64,000 bases of DNA from Clostridium sp. 1001271st1 H5 (GTDB lineage Bacteria; Bacillota; Clostridia; Lachnospirales; Lachnospiraceae), in contig NZ_SPHO01000010.1 of assembly GCF_005845215.1 (NCBI RefSeq), positions 124,001-188,000 on the forward strand, given 5' to 3'. The position numbers and the translations under genes were made by a program. The notes under the pieces were generated by a model. The model did no database searches. It saw only the letters and a program-made list of their open reading frames with translations, and was not told the DNA's origin. Positions 8,832 to 17,365 of the stretch are shown here, in pieces (position 1 is the first letter of the stretch; the number at the start of each line of letters is the position of its first letter).

Positions 8832-9716
8832 CTACTTTCTGGGCAGGGCCGCCCGGTACGTCTCTCCCACCGTATTGCCGGAATAGGCAGCATACATATG
8901 GGTGGTGGTGGAATCTGAATGTCCCAGCATGGCCTGGACCGCATGGATGTCCGCACCACCCCGAATCAGATGGGCAGCAAAGGAATGGCGCAGGGTATGG
9001 GGGGTTATGTCCGCCTGGATGCCGGCCTTTTCCCCGTAGTACTTGATGATTTTCCAGAACCCCTGACGGCTCATGGCCTTTCCGCTGCAATTGGTGAACA
9101 GCCACTGGGACTCCTTCCCCTTAAGCAGCTCATCGCGGCCCTTTTCCAGATACACGCCCAAAGCCTGCTTGGCCGGTTTGCCAAAGGGAACCATACGCAC
9201 CTTCTGGCCGTCCCTGCATGTGATGTATCCCACCTGCATGTTCAGGTCCGAAAGCTCCAGCCCGATTAGCTCCGACACACGTATGCCTGTGGCATACAAC
9301 AGCTCCAGCATGGCCTTGTCCCGTATCTCCTTGGATGTTGTCATACCGGGCTGGTCCAACAGGGCGTTGACCTCGTTGACGCTCAGTATAACGGGAGCCT
9401 TCTTTTCAATCTTGGGCGCTTTCAGGAGCTCCGCCGGGTCCTTGCGGATTCGTCCTTCTTTGAACATGAAATTGAAAAATGCCTTCATGGAGGCCAGTTC
9501 CCTGGATATGGTGGTAGTGGCCTTTCCCTCCTTTTCCAAAAAAAGGATATATGAATTCAGACTTGTCTTAGTCACTTTTTCAACTTCCGTTATTCCTTTA
9601 TCCGCCAGAAAGGATGCCAGCTGCATCAGGTCCCTCTGGTAGGAAATTTCCGTGTTCCTGGAGGTCTTTTTCACATCCCTCAGGTAGCTCACAAAGCTTT
9701 TTATATCGGACGTCAT
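8832..9716 (-). CDS. xerD: Tyrosine recombinase XerD
   Basis: This 294-residue tyrosine recombinase has the N-terminal SAM-like DNA-binding domain (residues 1-90) and all catalytic residues: R146 (ATGIRVSEL), a lysine near 172, H240 and R243 (HTLRHSF), H266 (LGHSDS) and Y275. XerD with XerC resolves chromosome dimers at dif during division. The start at 9714-9716 is preferred because AGGGGA lies about ten bases upstream and the protein then begins as other XerD proteins do; a longer form from 9746 is open but lacks this. In Bacillus subtilis xerD (ripX) sits near spoIIM and nudF, and the same neighbours occur here, which supports a chromosomal housekeeping copy and not a phage integrase. Confidence 0.93.
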   Translation of the reverse strand: MTSDIKSFVSYLRDVKKTSRNTEISYQRDLMQLASFLADKGITEVEKVTKTSLNSYILFLEKEGKATTTISRELASMKAFFNFMFKEGRIRKDPAELLKAPKIEKKAPVILSVNEVNALLDQPGMTTSKEIRDKAMLELLYATGIRVSELIGLELSDLNMQVGYITCRDGQKVRMVPFGKPAKQALGVYLEKGRDELLKGKESQWLFTNCSGKAMSRQGFWKIIKYYGEKAGIQADITPHTLRHSFAAHLIRGGADIHAVQAMLGHSDSTTTHMYAAYSGNTVGETYRAALPRK

Positions 9717-9945
9717 ATCGCTATTTTCCCCTAACCCGTTTCTCACAAAAAGTAGCCCAAAATCGTATGCTGACTATCATTATATCTGCATTTTTCCATA
9801 AAATCAAACACATTTTTCCCACTTTAGGTCCTATTTTTAAGTGATTAACATAATACATACAACATGTTGGAAGGGGGTATTTTTGCATGTCAATATGTTG
9901 TAAAGCAATGGTAAAATTTTTTTCTCCCCCAATCCCCAAAAAGCC

Positions 9946-11343
9946 CTAAAATCCCTTTTCCTTCAATGCTTTTACCAGCTCCACATAAAACTCCACCACA
10001 TCAAATCCCCTGTAATCCTCGCGCTTTAAATCTATCATGTCGCCATGGGAAATACCTCTGTGCTTCCTGTTGGCAAGAGTGCCTTTAAACTCTCCCCACA
10101 TGGCGGACTCAGGCGTCACCAAACCGTCGTTTTTGCCGTCCACGGCCCGGATAATGAGATAGGGAAACCATAAAAGGGGGTCGCTGAGGAAATCCCGCAT
10201 CACCGATGCATAGCTCTGGTAATACACCCCCGGCGCATCCGCCACCTCTTCATTGAAACACAGGCTGTCCCGTGTGCTGAACTGATGGGTGGCCGTATAG
10301 AAATCCGGATGGGAATCACCAAACCGGCTGAACCACCTATCAAATATTCCTGCAATGCCGCGGTACAGTCCATCCGGCAGCCTGCATGCGTAATCCACAA
10401 ACCGGCAGCCCCGGTGGGGCGTATTGATGGTGGTCAGGGACGCTACCATTGGGGCTGCCCCCAGCCTGGATATGGCATACCGGGAATCCAGGCCGCCCTT
10501 GGAGTGGGCAATGATATTCACCTTCTCACATCCTGTCTCCCTGCATATGTCCTGTATCTTTCTGCAGATATCATTTGCATTGAACGCAACCGTTGCAAAA
10601 GCCTCCTGGTTGCCATAGTAGATATCCGCCCCATACCGGGCCAGCTCCCTTGGAATCCGTCCCCAGTAGTTAAAAAACCGCAGGTCCCTGAAGCCTACCC
10701 CGTGTACCAGAAGCAGCGGATACCTGGTACTGCATATCTGTGACTGGGCCCGTACCTGACGCACGGATTCCTTGTAACAGGCAAAATCATATTCCCCATG
10801 TACAATCCTCATTGCATAGAGCAGGACCGCCAGGTTAAGCCCGGGAATCCACATGGCCAGAAGCATCAGAATACGGTATTTAAGCCTGAGCCGGACCGAG
10901 GTGAAAAATATGCGCAGGATGCCGTTCCACAAGAGGATGAACAGCATAATAATCCCGTAGATGCCGTTCAGCCACAATATCCTCCGGTCATGTACGGCCG
11001 GTGCAGCCTTGGGATAAAGACGCCAGAAAACAGCCGCCTGGACCGCAAAACCATACAGGGCAGTGTAGCACAGACTCCTGCCGCCTTCCATGATGGTCAC
11101 CCGCCACGAGGCATAGAAATCCTTTTTTTCCGGCATAATGTTGTAAGCCATCCAGACCAGCCAGGTACAGGCCAGTCCCGCCGCCAGAAGAACGGTCCGC
11201 ACTGCGGGTGCAAGGGCGCCTTCAGGCGGCCATATTCCCCCTGCCCACACATAGGCCGCCAGAGGGATATTCACTGCATATGGTATGTAAAAAGCCAGGA
11301 ACAGCCGTTTCAGGCAGCTGCTGCCTGTTCTCCTCTTCTTCAC
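9946..11343 (-). CDS. Alpha/beta-hydrolase lipase with N-terminal membrane segments
   Basis: The 465-residue protein starts at GTG (11341-11343) with AAGGAG eight bases before. Its first 180 residues hold several hydrophobic segments (about 12-33, 49-68, 90-108, 123-146, 157-178), so the enzyme is membrane-bound. The remainder is a triacylglycerol-lipase-like alpha/beta hydrolase: LLLVHGVGFRD (oxyanion region, about 210-220), nucleophile S281 in AHSKGG, a candidate acid D406 in KNDGLV and candidate base H433 in ISHGD. It probably hydrolyses an ester of a lipid at the membrane; the substrate is unknown. It lies between spoIIM and xerD on the same strand. Confidence 0.8.
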   Translation of the reverse strand: MKKRRTGSSCLKRLFLAFYIPYAVNIPLAAYVWAGGIWPPEGALAPAVRTVLLAAGLACTWLVWMAYNIMPEKKDFYASWRVTIMEGGRSLCYTALYGFAVQAAVFWRLYPKAAPAVHDRRILWLNGIYGIIMLFILLWNGILRIFFTSVRLRLKYRILMLLAMWIPGLNLAVLLYAMRIVHGEYDFACYKESVRQVRAQSQICSTRYPLLLVHGVGFRDLRFFNYWGRIPRELARYGADIYYGNQEAFATVAFNANDICRKIQDICRETGCEKVNIIAHSKGGLDSRYAISRLGAAPMVASLTTINTPHRGCRFVDYACRLPDGLYRGIAGIFDRWFSRFGDSHPDFYTATHQFSTRDSLCFNEEVADAPGVYYQSYASVMRDFLSDPLLWFPYLIIRAVDGKNDGLVTPESAMWGEFKGTLANRKHRGISHGDMIDLKREDYRGFDVVEFYVELVKALKEKGF

Positions 11344-11461
11344 GTATATCTCTCCTTTTGACCGCCTGTCATAACAGCCGGGCTCCTATAATAACAGCAG
11401 TAGGGTGCCTGCTGTCAGCAGGAACAGCCCTGCCAATGATTTGCGGTTCAGTTTCTCCCCG

Positions 11462-12004
11462 TCATCCAAAAATCCCCCAGAAGAAGGGAGACACGAAAAC
11501 CTCCAGAAAGGCCCCTGCCCCGGTAATAACCAGCAGAAGAAGGCCCGGCAGGATATGGAGCTTTTTCTGCACCTGTCCCGACCACCCTGACAGCACGTAC
11601 CACACCAGGAGATAGACCAGACCATGGGGCAGGACCGTACACAGAAATGCGGCGATTCCCAAAAGCCCCTTGCGTATGGTCAGAACGGACAGGACCACAG
11701 CCAGGCTCATTCCGGCATAAAAAGTCAGGAATCCGAAAAGCATCTGGCTGCACACTGTAATTCCGGCCAGCCAGCCTCCGCAGGTCTCAAGTGCCCGCTG
11801 TCTGAATACGGTCATGAATTCCTTCACGCCCCGGGTTCCTCCCCCGAAGGTACCCGCCGCCCCAAGGATACATCCCTGCACCGTAGGACCTCCAAATGCC
11901 AGCGCGGCCGCCGTACCGCAAAAAATCCCTGCCGCAAAGCAGAACAACAGCCAGTCCTCATAGGTGAGCGTCCCCAGACGCAGCCTGAACCACCTCATTC
12001 CCAT
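11462..12004 (-). CDS. spoIIM: Stage II sporulation protein M
   Basis: This 180-residue integral membrane protein has about five hydrophobic segments and ends with GAGAFLEVFVSPFFWGIFG, matching the C-terminal E-x-F/Y-V-x-P pattern of SpoIIM. SpoIIM works with SpoIID and SpoIIP in engulfment of the forespore by degrading septal peptidoglycan. AGGAGG lies seven bases before the ATG. Its place next to the nudF-like gene and near xerD follows the order known in Bacillus subtilis. It suggests that the organism can, at least in ancestry, form endospores. Confidence 0.85.
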   Translation of the reverse strand: MGMRWFRLRLGTLTYEDWLLFCFAAGIFCGTAAALAFGGPTVQGCILGAAGTFGGGTRGVKEFMTVFRQRALETCGGWLAGITVCSQMLFGFLTFYAGMSLAVVLSVLTIRKGLLGIAAFLCTVLPHGLVYLLVWYVLSGWSGQVQKKLHILPGLLLLVITGAGAFLEVFVSPFFWGIFG

Positions 12005-12096
12005 GCACCATCCTCCTGTCCCAGTTTACAGGTAAGAAACATAACCGCTGCAGCTTCTCCCCCTCTACTGTATGACAGGAATCCATGGTTTATGAC

Positions 12097-12687
12097 TTAG
12101 AGCATACTGTCCTTTTTATCCACGGAACGGTATTTCCTGGCATAAGCCATTATGGCGGCAATGGTCTTGCCGTCCGTAATCTTTCCGGTATATATCATTT
12201 CCTCCAGTTCCTCCAGGGTGCAGGGAACCACATTAATTACCTCGTCCTCGTCCAGATGCTGGTGGGAGGGAATCAGGTTGTGGGCCACAAATATGTCAAT
12301 GGCTTCGTCGCAGAATGCCACGGTTGTGGTAAGACTCATAAGGTATTCAAGCTTCTCCGGTGATTCCACCTTAAAACCGGTCTCCTCCTCCAGCTCCCGG
12401 AACGCACACTCCACCTTGGGCTCTCCCGGCTCATCCAGCTTGCCCGCAGGAATCTCCAGGGTATAGCGGTCCAGGGCATTGCGGTACTGGCGCACCATAA
12501 GGATTTTACCATCACCGGCAACCGGCAGAACAGCTGCCGCCCCATCGTGATGGATGAAATCCCATTTTGCCTCATGGCCGTTCGCCAGGACTGTATCCTC
12601 ATATATCTTAAGGATATTTCCCTTATATTTAAGCTGGCGGTCCAGCCGCACAACCGGTATCTCCGTGTTCTTTTCCTTGTCTTCCAT
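12097..12687 (-). CDS. nudF: NUDIX hydrolase, ADP-ribose pyrophosphatase type
   Basis: The 196-residue protein carries a complete Nudix box, G-x5-E-x7-REL-x-EE-x-GF, beginning at GKLDEPGE near residue 89. The flanking sequence (NGHEAKWDFIHHDGAAAVLPV and ILMVRQYRNALDRYTLEIPAGKLD) is that of ADP-ribose pyrophosphatase, which cleaves ADP-ribose to AMP and ribose 5-phosphate using Mg2+. It sits directly upstream of spoIIM, as nudF does in Bacillus. Related substrates such as other nucleoside diphosphate sugars cannot be excluded. Confidence 0.9.
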   Translation of the reverse strand: MEDKEKNTEIPVVRLDRQLKYKGNILKIYEDTVLANGHEAKWDFIHHDGAAAVLPVAGDGKILMVRQYRNALDRYTLEIPAGKLDEPGEPKVECAFRELEEETGFKVESPEKLEYLMSLTTTVAFCDEAIDIFVAHNLIPSHQHLDEDEVINVVPCTLEELEEMIYTGKITDGKTIAAIMAYARKYRSVDKKDSML

Positions 12688-12726
12688 GTCTGTTCCTTCC
12701 TCTCTCTGATAATTCGTATATATTTT

Positions 12727-13524
12727 CTATTTCATACGCTGTGTCTTTTCATAGCAGGCATCAGCTGCCTTGATGACCGCGTTTCTCAGGCCATGCTCTT
12801 CCAGGGCCGACACGCCTGCAATGGTAGTTCCCCCAGGGGAACACACCTCGTCCTTCAGCTGTCCCGGATGTTTTCCCGTCTCCAGTATCATTTTAGCGCT
12901 TCCCAAAACAGTCTGGGCAGCCATGGCATAGGCTGTCTTTCTGGGAAGGCCGTATTTGACCCCGCCGTCAGCCAGGGCCTCAATGAACATGTACACAAAG
13001 GCCGGCGAACTTCCGCTGACGCAGCCAACCGCATCCATGAGCCGTTCCTCCACCAGCTCCACTCTTCCGCAGTGGGAAAATATGGCCTGGATTGTTTCCA
13101 TTTCCTCCTGGGTGTAAACTGAATCCCCATAAGCCACGCCTGTCATTCCCTCTCCCAGCATGGCAGGCGTGTTGGGCATGGCCCTTACCACCCGCACATT
13201 TCCTCCCAGACGCTCCGCGATATTGGCGATGGTAACGCCGGGGGCCAGGGAAATCACCACCTGCTCCGGTGTCACCGCCCCCCTGATTTCTGAGAACACT
13301 GCCTCAAAATACTGGGGCTTTACTGCCAGAATCAGGTATTTCACTGCCTCTGCGCATTCCCTGTTGGAATCAGCGTGATTTACCTTTGTCCTGGCTGTCA
13401 CTGCCTCCATCTTTTCCCAGCGGGCCGACGAAAATATCATATTCTCAGGGCTGTATACCTTTAGAAGCCCGTTTAAAATGGCGCTTCCCATATTTCCCAT
13501 TCCTATGAATCCTATCTCTGCCAT
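12727..13524 (-). CDS. proC: Pyrroline-5-carboxylate reductase
   Basis: This 265-residue protein opens with the NAD(P)-binding motif IGFIGMGNMGSAI and contains the ProC C-terminal signature (DEVCSPGGTTIAGVSALEEHGLR), which is diagnostic. It reduces 1-pyrroline-5-carboxylate to proline, the last step of proline synthesis. The ATG at 13522-13524 is chosen because AAGGAGG stands eight bases upstream; an in-frame upstream ATG at 13554 would place the Rossmann motif unusually far in. It follows lysA with a hairpin between them, so it may have partial independence from it. Confidence 0.96.
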   Translation of the reverse strand: MAEIGFIGMGNMGSAILNGLLKVYSPENMIFSSARWEKMEAVTARTKVNHADSNRECAEAVKYLILAVKPQYFEAVFSEIRGAVTPEQVVISLAPGVTIANIAERLGGNVRVVRAMPNTPAMLGEGMTGVAYGDSVYTQEEMETIQAIFSHCGRVELVEERLMDAVGCVSGSSPAFVYMFIEALADGGVKYGLPRKTAYAMAAQTVLGSAKMILETGKHPGQLKDEVCSPGGTTIAGVSALEEHGLRNAVIKAADACYEKTQRMK

Positions 13525-13564
13525 CCTGCATACCTCCTTATCATGAACTTTCAAACCGCAGCAA

Positions 13565-13600
13565 AGCCCCGGCAGACTGCCTTCTGCAGTGCGCCAGGGC
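13565..13600 (-). terminator. Hairpin between lysA and proC
   Basis: On the minus strand a roughly 15-bp imperfect stem (GCCCTGGCGCACTGC pairing with GCAGTCTGCCGGGGC) with a five-base loop follows the lysA stop. The T-run after it is short (TTTGCT), so it is a weak terminator or a message-stability hairpin. Confidence 0.5.
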
Positions 13601-13630
13601 TTCCGGGCATACCTGATGCCTCTTCACTCA

Positions 13631-14899
13631 TCAGTCAATATCTTTGAGTATATCACAAAAATCAAATGTAGCAAAGTAATCCTCAGGAGTTTCTGCCCTG
13701 CGTATCATTTCCACAGTGCCGTCCTCCTTTAACAGAAGCTCCGCTGATTTAAGCTTGCCGTTATAATTATACCCCATGGCAAATCCGTGGGCCCCTGCAT
13801 CGTGGATAAACAGAAGGTCCCCCTTCCTGATTTCCGGAAGCATACGGTCAATGGCAAACTTATCATTGTTCTCGCACAGGGAGCCTGCCACGTCATACAT
13901 ATGGGTACAGGGCTCATCCTCCCGGCCCATGACAGTGATGTGATGGTAAGCGCCGTACATGGCCGGCCGCATCAGATTCACGGCGCAGGCATCCACGCCC
14001 ACATACTCCTTGTACGTGTGTTTCTCATGGATGGCCTTTGTCACCAGGGCGCCGTAAGGTCCCATCATGAAACGTCCCAGCTCCGTGCACAGGGCCACAT
14101 CATCCATGCCCGCAGGAACCAGAATTTCCTCATAGACCTTTCTTACCCCGTCGCCAATGGCCAGGATATCATTGGGCTCCTGGTCCGGGCGGTAGGGAAT
14201 GCCGATGCCCCCGGATAAATTGATGAACGCGATATGGACGCCTGTCTCCTCTTTCAGCTTGACCGCCAGCTCAAACAGGATTTTCGCCAGCATAGGGTAA
14301 TACTCGTTGGTCACGGTATTGCTGGCCAGGAACGCATGAATGCCGAAATGCTTTGCGCCCTTTTCCTTCAGAATCCGGAAAGCCTGCCCAATCTGCTCTG
14401 TGGTCATGCCGTATTTGGAATCCCCTGGATTATCCATGATGTCATTGCTTATTTTAAACAGGCCGCCCGGATTAAAACGGCAGCTGATGGTTTCCGGAAT
14501 ATACCCCAGGGTGTCCTCCAGACACTGTATATGCGTGATGTCGTCCAGGTTAATGATGGCACCCAGCTTCTCTGCATAGGCAAACTCCTCAAGGGGCGTA
14601 TCATTGGAGGAAAACATGATGTCCGGCCCGGAAAAACCGCAGGCCTTTGACATCATTAACTCTGTCATGGACGAGCAGTCCGTGCCGCACCCCATGTCCT
14701 TCAGTATGTTTAGCAGAAATGGGTTAGGCGTTGCCTTGACTGCAAAATATTCCTTATATCCCCTGTTCCAGGAAAATGCCTGCTTAAGCCTGGCGGCGTT
14801 CTCCCTGATTCCCTTCTCATCGTACAGATAAAAAGGCGTGGGGTATGTCTTCTCAATCTCCCTTAATTGTTCCAGTGTCACGAATGGCTTCTTATCCAT
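13631..14899 (-). CDS. lysA: Diaminopimelate decarboxylase-type PLP enzyme
   Basis: The 422-residue protein belongs to the fold III PLP decarboxylases. K55 in YFAVKATPNP is the PLP-binding lysine; INLSGGIGIPY holds the phosphate-binding glycines; the C-terminal domain has CTELGRFMMGPYG and GSLCENNDKFA, the C-E-x-x-D active-site element contributed by the second subunit. Diaminopimelate decarboxylase makes lysine from meso-diaminopimelate. It lacks the usual long loop-out of some LysA proteins but has normal length. A related carboxynorspermidine or other amino-acid decarboxylase activity is possible, though less likely. It is upstream of proC on the same strand and downstream of pyk. Confidence 0.85.
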   Translation of the reverse strand: MDKKPFVTLEQLREIEKTYPTPFYLYDEKGIRENAARLKQAFSWNRGYKEYFAVKATPNPFLLNILKDMGCGTDCSSMTELMMSKACGFSGPDIMFSSNDTPLEEFAYAEKLGAIINLDDITHIQCLEDTLGYIPETISCRFNPGGLFKISNDIMDNPGDSKYGMTTEQIGQAFRILKEKGAKHFGIHAFLASNTVTNEYYPMLAKILFELAVKLKEETGVHIAFINLSGGIGIPYRPDQEPNDILAIGDGVRKVYEEILVPAGMDDVALCTELGRFMMGPYGALVTKAIHEKHTYKEYVGVDACAVNLMRPAMYGAYHHITVMGREDEPCTHMYDVAGSLCENNDKFAIDRMLPEIRKGDLLFIHDAGAHGFAMGYNYNGKLKSAELLLKEDGTVEMIRRAETPEDYFATFDFCDILKDID

Positions 14900-14929
14900 T
14901 ATCTATCTGTCTCCTTTCCCTTTTTTCGC

Positions 14930-14980
14930 AAAAAGCCTGTCAGGAAGTACAATATGTACAATTGTACTCCCGGGCAGACT
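14930..14980 (-). terminator. Terminator after pyruvate kinase
   Basis: On the minus strand a 19-bp imperfect stem (GTCTGCCCGGGAGTACAAT with ATTGTACTTCCTGACAGGC) is followed directly by TTTTT, about 15 bases past the pyk stop codon. Confidence 0.75.
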
Positions 14981-14996
14981 TCCTTGTCCAGTGTTT

Positions 14997-16433
14997 TTAT
15001 TCGATATTGATGACTCTCATAATATTAGTCTGGGTGGCGGCCTCATGGCGTCTTGCGTAGGTCACGACCCCGGCCGTAATGACAGCCAGCTCACCCTCAT
15101 CCACAAGACCTCTGTCCTTAAGCTCTTCCACGGAGTTCTCAATCAGTTCGTCTGTGGACTCTGCGCGGCGTGACCATACCGGTACAACGCCCCACTGAAG
15201 CTGCATCTGGCGTACGGTAGCCATGCTGGGGGACATGCCGATGATTCTTGCGCCCGGCCTCCATTTGGAGAGCATCTGTGTGGTAAAGCCTGTGATGCTG
15301 GGAGCAATGATTACATCTGCATTCAGGTCATGGGCGGTTGACACAGAGGCAAAGCACACGGCGTTGGAAACATTCTTCATGTTCTGCTCTGTTACCTTCC
15401 TCTGGCGGTACCCTGCATAATCCAGATGCGACTCTGTCTCCAGGGCAATGGATACCATCATCCGCAGTGCTTCCACAGGATACTTGCCCATGGCTGTCTC
15501 GCCGGAAAGCATCACTGCGTCCGTGCCGTCATACACTGCATTGGCAACGTCCGTCACCTCAGCTCTGGTAGGTCTTGGGTTGCGAATCATGGAATCCAAC
15601 ATCTGGGTGGCTGTAATAACAATCTTACATGCCTCGTTGCACTTGCGGATAATCTTCTTCTGGATGTGGGGAACCTTCTCAGCCGGTATCTCCACGCCCA
15701 TGTCGCCTCTGGCTACCATGATGCCGTCCGCCGCCTCAATGATGGCGTCCAGGTTCTCAATGCCCTCAGCGTTCTCAATCTTTGCAATGACCTTCATGCT
15801 GGAACCCTGCTCATCCAGCATTGTCTTGATTTCCCTGATGCAGTCAGCCGTACGCACAAAGGAGGCCGCGATAAAGTCAAAGCCCTGTCTGATTCCGAAA
15901 CGGATATCCTCTTTGTCCTTATCTGTCAGGGCAGGAAGCTTAATCTTCACATTGGGAACATTGACGCCCTTTTTCTCTCCCAGCTCGCCGCCGTTGATAA
16001 CCTCACAGACAATATCCGTGTCCTTCACCTCACGCACTTCCAGCTCAATCAGTCCGTCGTCAATGAGAATCCGGTTGCCCGCTGTCACATCTGCATTCAG
16101 CCCGCTGTAATTGATATAGCCGATGGTATCGTCTCCCACCAGCTCCCTGGTGGTCAGGGTATAGGTCTGGCCTTCCTTCAGCGTCACCTTTTTACCGTCC
16201 TTCAGCTGTCCGGTGCGAATCTCCGGTCCCTTTGTATCCAAAAGCGCCGCAACCGGGATATCCAGCTCCTTGCGCACTTCCTTTAACAGCTCCAGGCGTC
16301 CCAGATGCTCGTCGTAATCTCCGTGGGAAAAGTTAAAACGGGCCACATCCATACCATTTCTGGCAAGCTCCATCATAACGTTTTTGTCGCTGGTATTGGG
16401 GCCCATCGTACAGATAATCTTGGTTTTTTTCAT
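14997..16433 (-). CDS. pyk: Pyruvate kinase
   Basis: This 478-residue enzyme starts KKTKIICTMGPNTSDKN and shows the family signature IMVARGDMGVEIPAEKVPHIQ, with K and E/D ligands for ADP and Mg2+/K+, plus VMLSGETAMGKYP. It converts phosphoenolpyruvate and ADP to pyruvate and ATP, the last step of glycolysis. Length fits the compact three-domain form; the extra C-terminal PEP-utiliser-like domain found in Bacillus pyruvate kinases (about 585 residues) is absent. GGAGGAAG precedes the ATG. Confidence 0.98.
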   Translation of the reverse strand: MKKTKIICTMGPNTSDKNVMMELARNGMDVARFNFSHGDYDEHLGRLELLKEVRKELDIPVAALLDTKGPEIRTGQLKDGKKVTLKEGQTYTLTTRELVGDDTIGYINYSGLNADVTAGNRILIDDGLIELEVREVKDTDIVCEVINGGELGEKKGVNVPNVKIKLPALTDKDKEDIRFGIRQGFDFIAASFVRTADCIREIKTMLDEQGSSMKVIAKIENAEGIENLDAIIEAADGIMVARGDMGVEIPAEKVPHIQKKIIRKCNEACKIVITATQMLDSMIRNPRPTRAEVTDVANAVYDGTDAVMLSGETAMGKYPVEALRMMVSIALETESHLDYAGYRQRKVTEQNMKNVSNAVCFASVSTAHDLNADVIIAPSITGFTTQMLSKWRPGARIIGMSPSMATVRQMQLQWGVVPVWSRRAESTDELIENSVEELKDRGLVDEGELAVITAGVVTYARRHEAATQTNIMRVINIE

Positions 16434-16485
16434 GTTTCTTCCTCCATAAAATTGTGAGAGTTTATAGTGTAACGGTTGGTTCAGA

Positions 16486-16530
16486 CGTGAAAATCGGAAT
16501 TATGATTGGGGGGAATCCGATTTTTTCACG
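16486..16530 (-). terminator. Palindrome spanning the stop of the rhomboid-like gene
   Basis: CGTGAAAATCGGAAT (16486-16500) pairs with AATCCGATTTTTTCACG (16514-16530). The structure overlaps the last codons and stop of the gene that ends at 16500 and lies ahead of pyk. With no free T-run outside the stem, it is either a terminator or a stability hairpin. Confidence 0.5.
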
Positions 16531-17330
16531 TGCTGGTGTGTATATAAATGATCCATGCAGTACTCATAGCTGCCTTCACATTTGGAACAGTAACGGAACT
16601 CCATGCCGGGACTTTCCTCGTCCGTCCTGCCGCAGACCGCGCACTTGTGGTGGGTGCGGTTTACCGGCCGCATGGTCTTTACCTTGAAATCCTGCCTGCG
16701 CTTCACTTCCTTGGGACTGTACTTTTTAAAGTCCTTTGTCATCAGGAAGAAAATAATGAAGTTGGCCAGGGACAGGAAAATGGCGATTCTCTGTGGGAAA
16801 CTGCCGTATACAAATCCGAATACCAGGAAAAAGGCGTCAAACAGCGCCAGCCATTTGGCCTTAATGGCAAGTACGAAATAAATATAAAAGTATTCCTCCG
16901 GGAAAATCACCGCATAGGCCAGGAATATGGACATACTCAGGTACGTGGTGTCCAGGTGCATATCCCAGCCCCATATAAAATACACGATGAACTCGGCAAG
17001 TATGATACCTATGGCTCCCATAAAAAAGAACACATTAAAGCGGAATGCGCCCCACACCGCCTCCAGGGAACGTCCCAGGGAATAGTACATGAGCGCCGCA
17101 AATATAATCCAGAATGGACTCAATGTGGGCGGGTACAGCAAAAATGTCACCAGCCTCCAGACCTGCCCGTGAAGAATGGCCTCCGCGTCCAGGCTCAGGT
17201 ACCGGGTAAAAAACATGGGGTCCATGTACATCATGACAAATCCCATGATATACATGATAATGATGTAATACATCAGGTTGTGGATAGCATATTTGCCAAA
17301 CCTTCTCTCAAGCTTATAAAAAAATCTCAT
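16500..17330 (-). CDS. Rhomboid-like membrane protein lacking protease residues, with C-terminal zinc ribbon
   Basis: The 276-residue protein has about six membrane segments in residues 15-200. VWRLVTFLLYPP and a YYSLGRSLEAVWG element resemble the rhomboid L1 loop and the LGxxLExxWG region. Where active rhomboids carry GxSG, this protein has LSMSIFLAYA (131-140), and no histidine follows in the last membrane helix, so it should not be a protease. The soluble tail (about 225-276) has C230-x2-C233, C248-x2-C251 and C258-x2-H261, which could bind one or two zinc ions. Similar proteins are annotated as hypothetical in related clostridia. A derlin- or iRhom-like, non-catalytic role is an inference. 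Confidence 0.6.
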   Translation of the reverse strand: MRFFYKLERRFGKYAIHNLMYYIIIMYIMGFVMMYMDPMFFTRYLSLDAEAILHGQVWRLVTFLLYPPTLSPFWIIFAALMYYSLGRSLEAVWGAFRFNVFFFMGAIGIILAEFIVYFIWGWDMHLDTTYLSMSIFLAYAVIFPEEYFYIYFVLAIKAKWLALFDAFFLVFGFVYGSFPQRIAIFLSLANFIIFFLMTKDFKKYSPKEVKRRQDFKVKTMRPVNRTHHKCAVCGRTDEESPGMEFRYCSKCEGSYEYCMDHLYTHQHVKKSDSPQS

Positions 17331-17365
17331 CCTATCATCCTTTTCATCTGCCTGTATGGTTTTAA

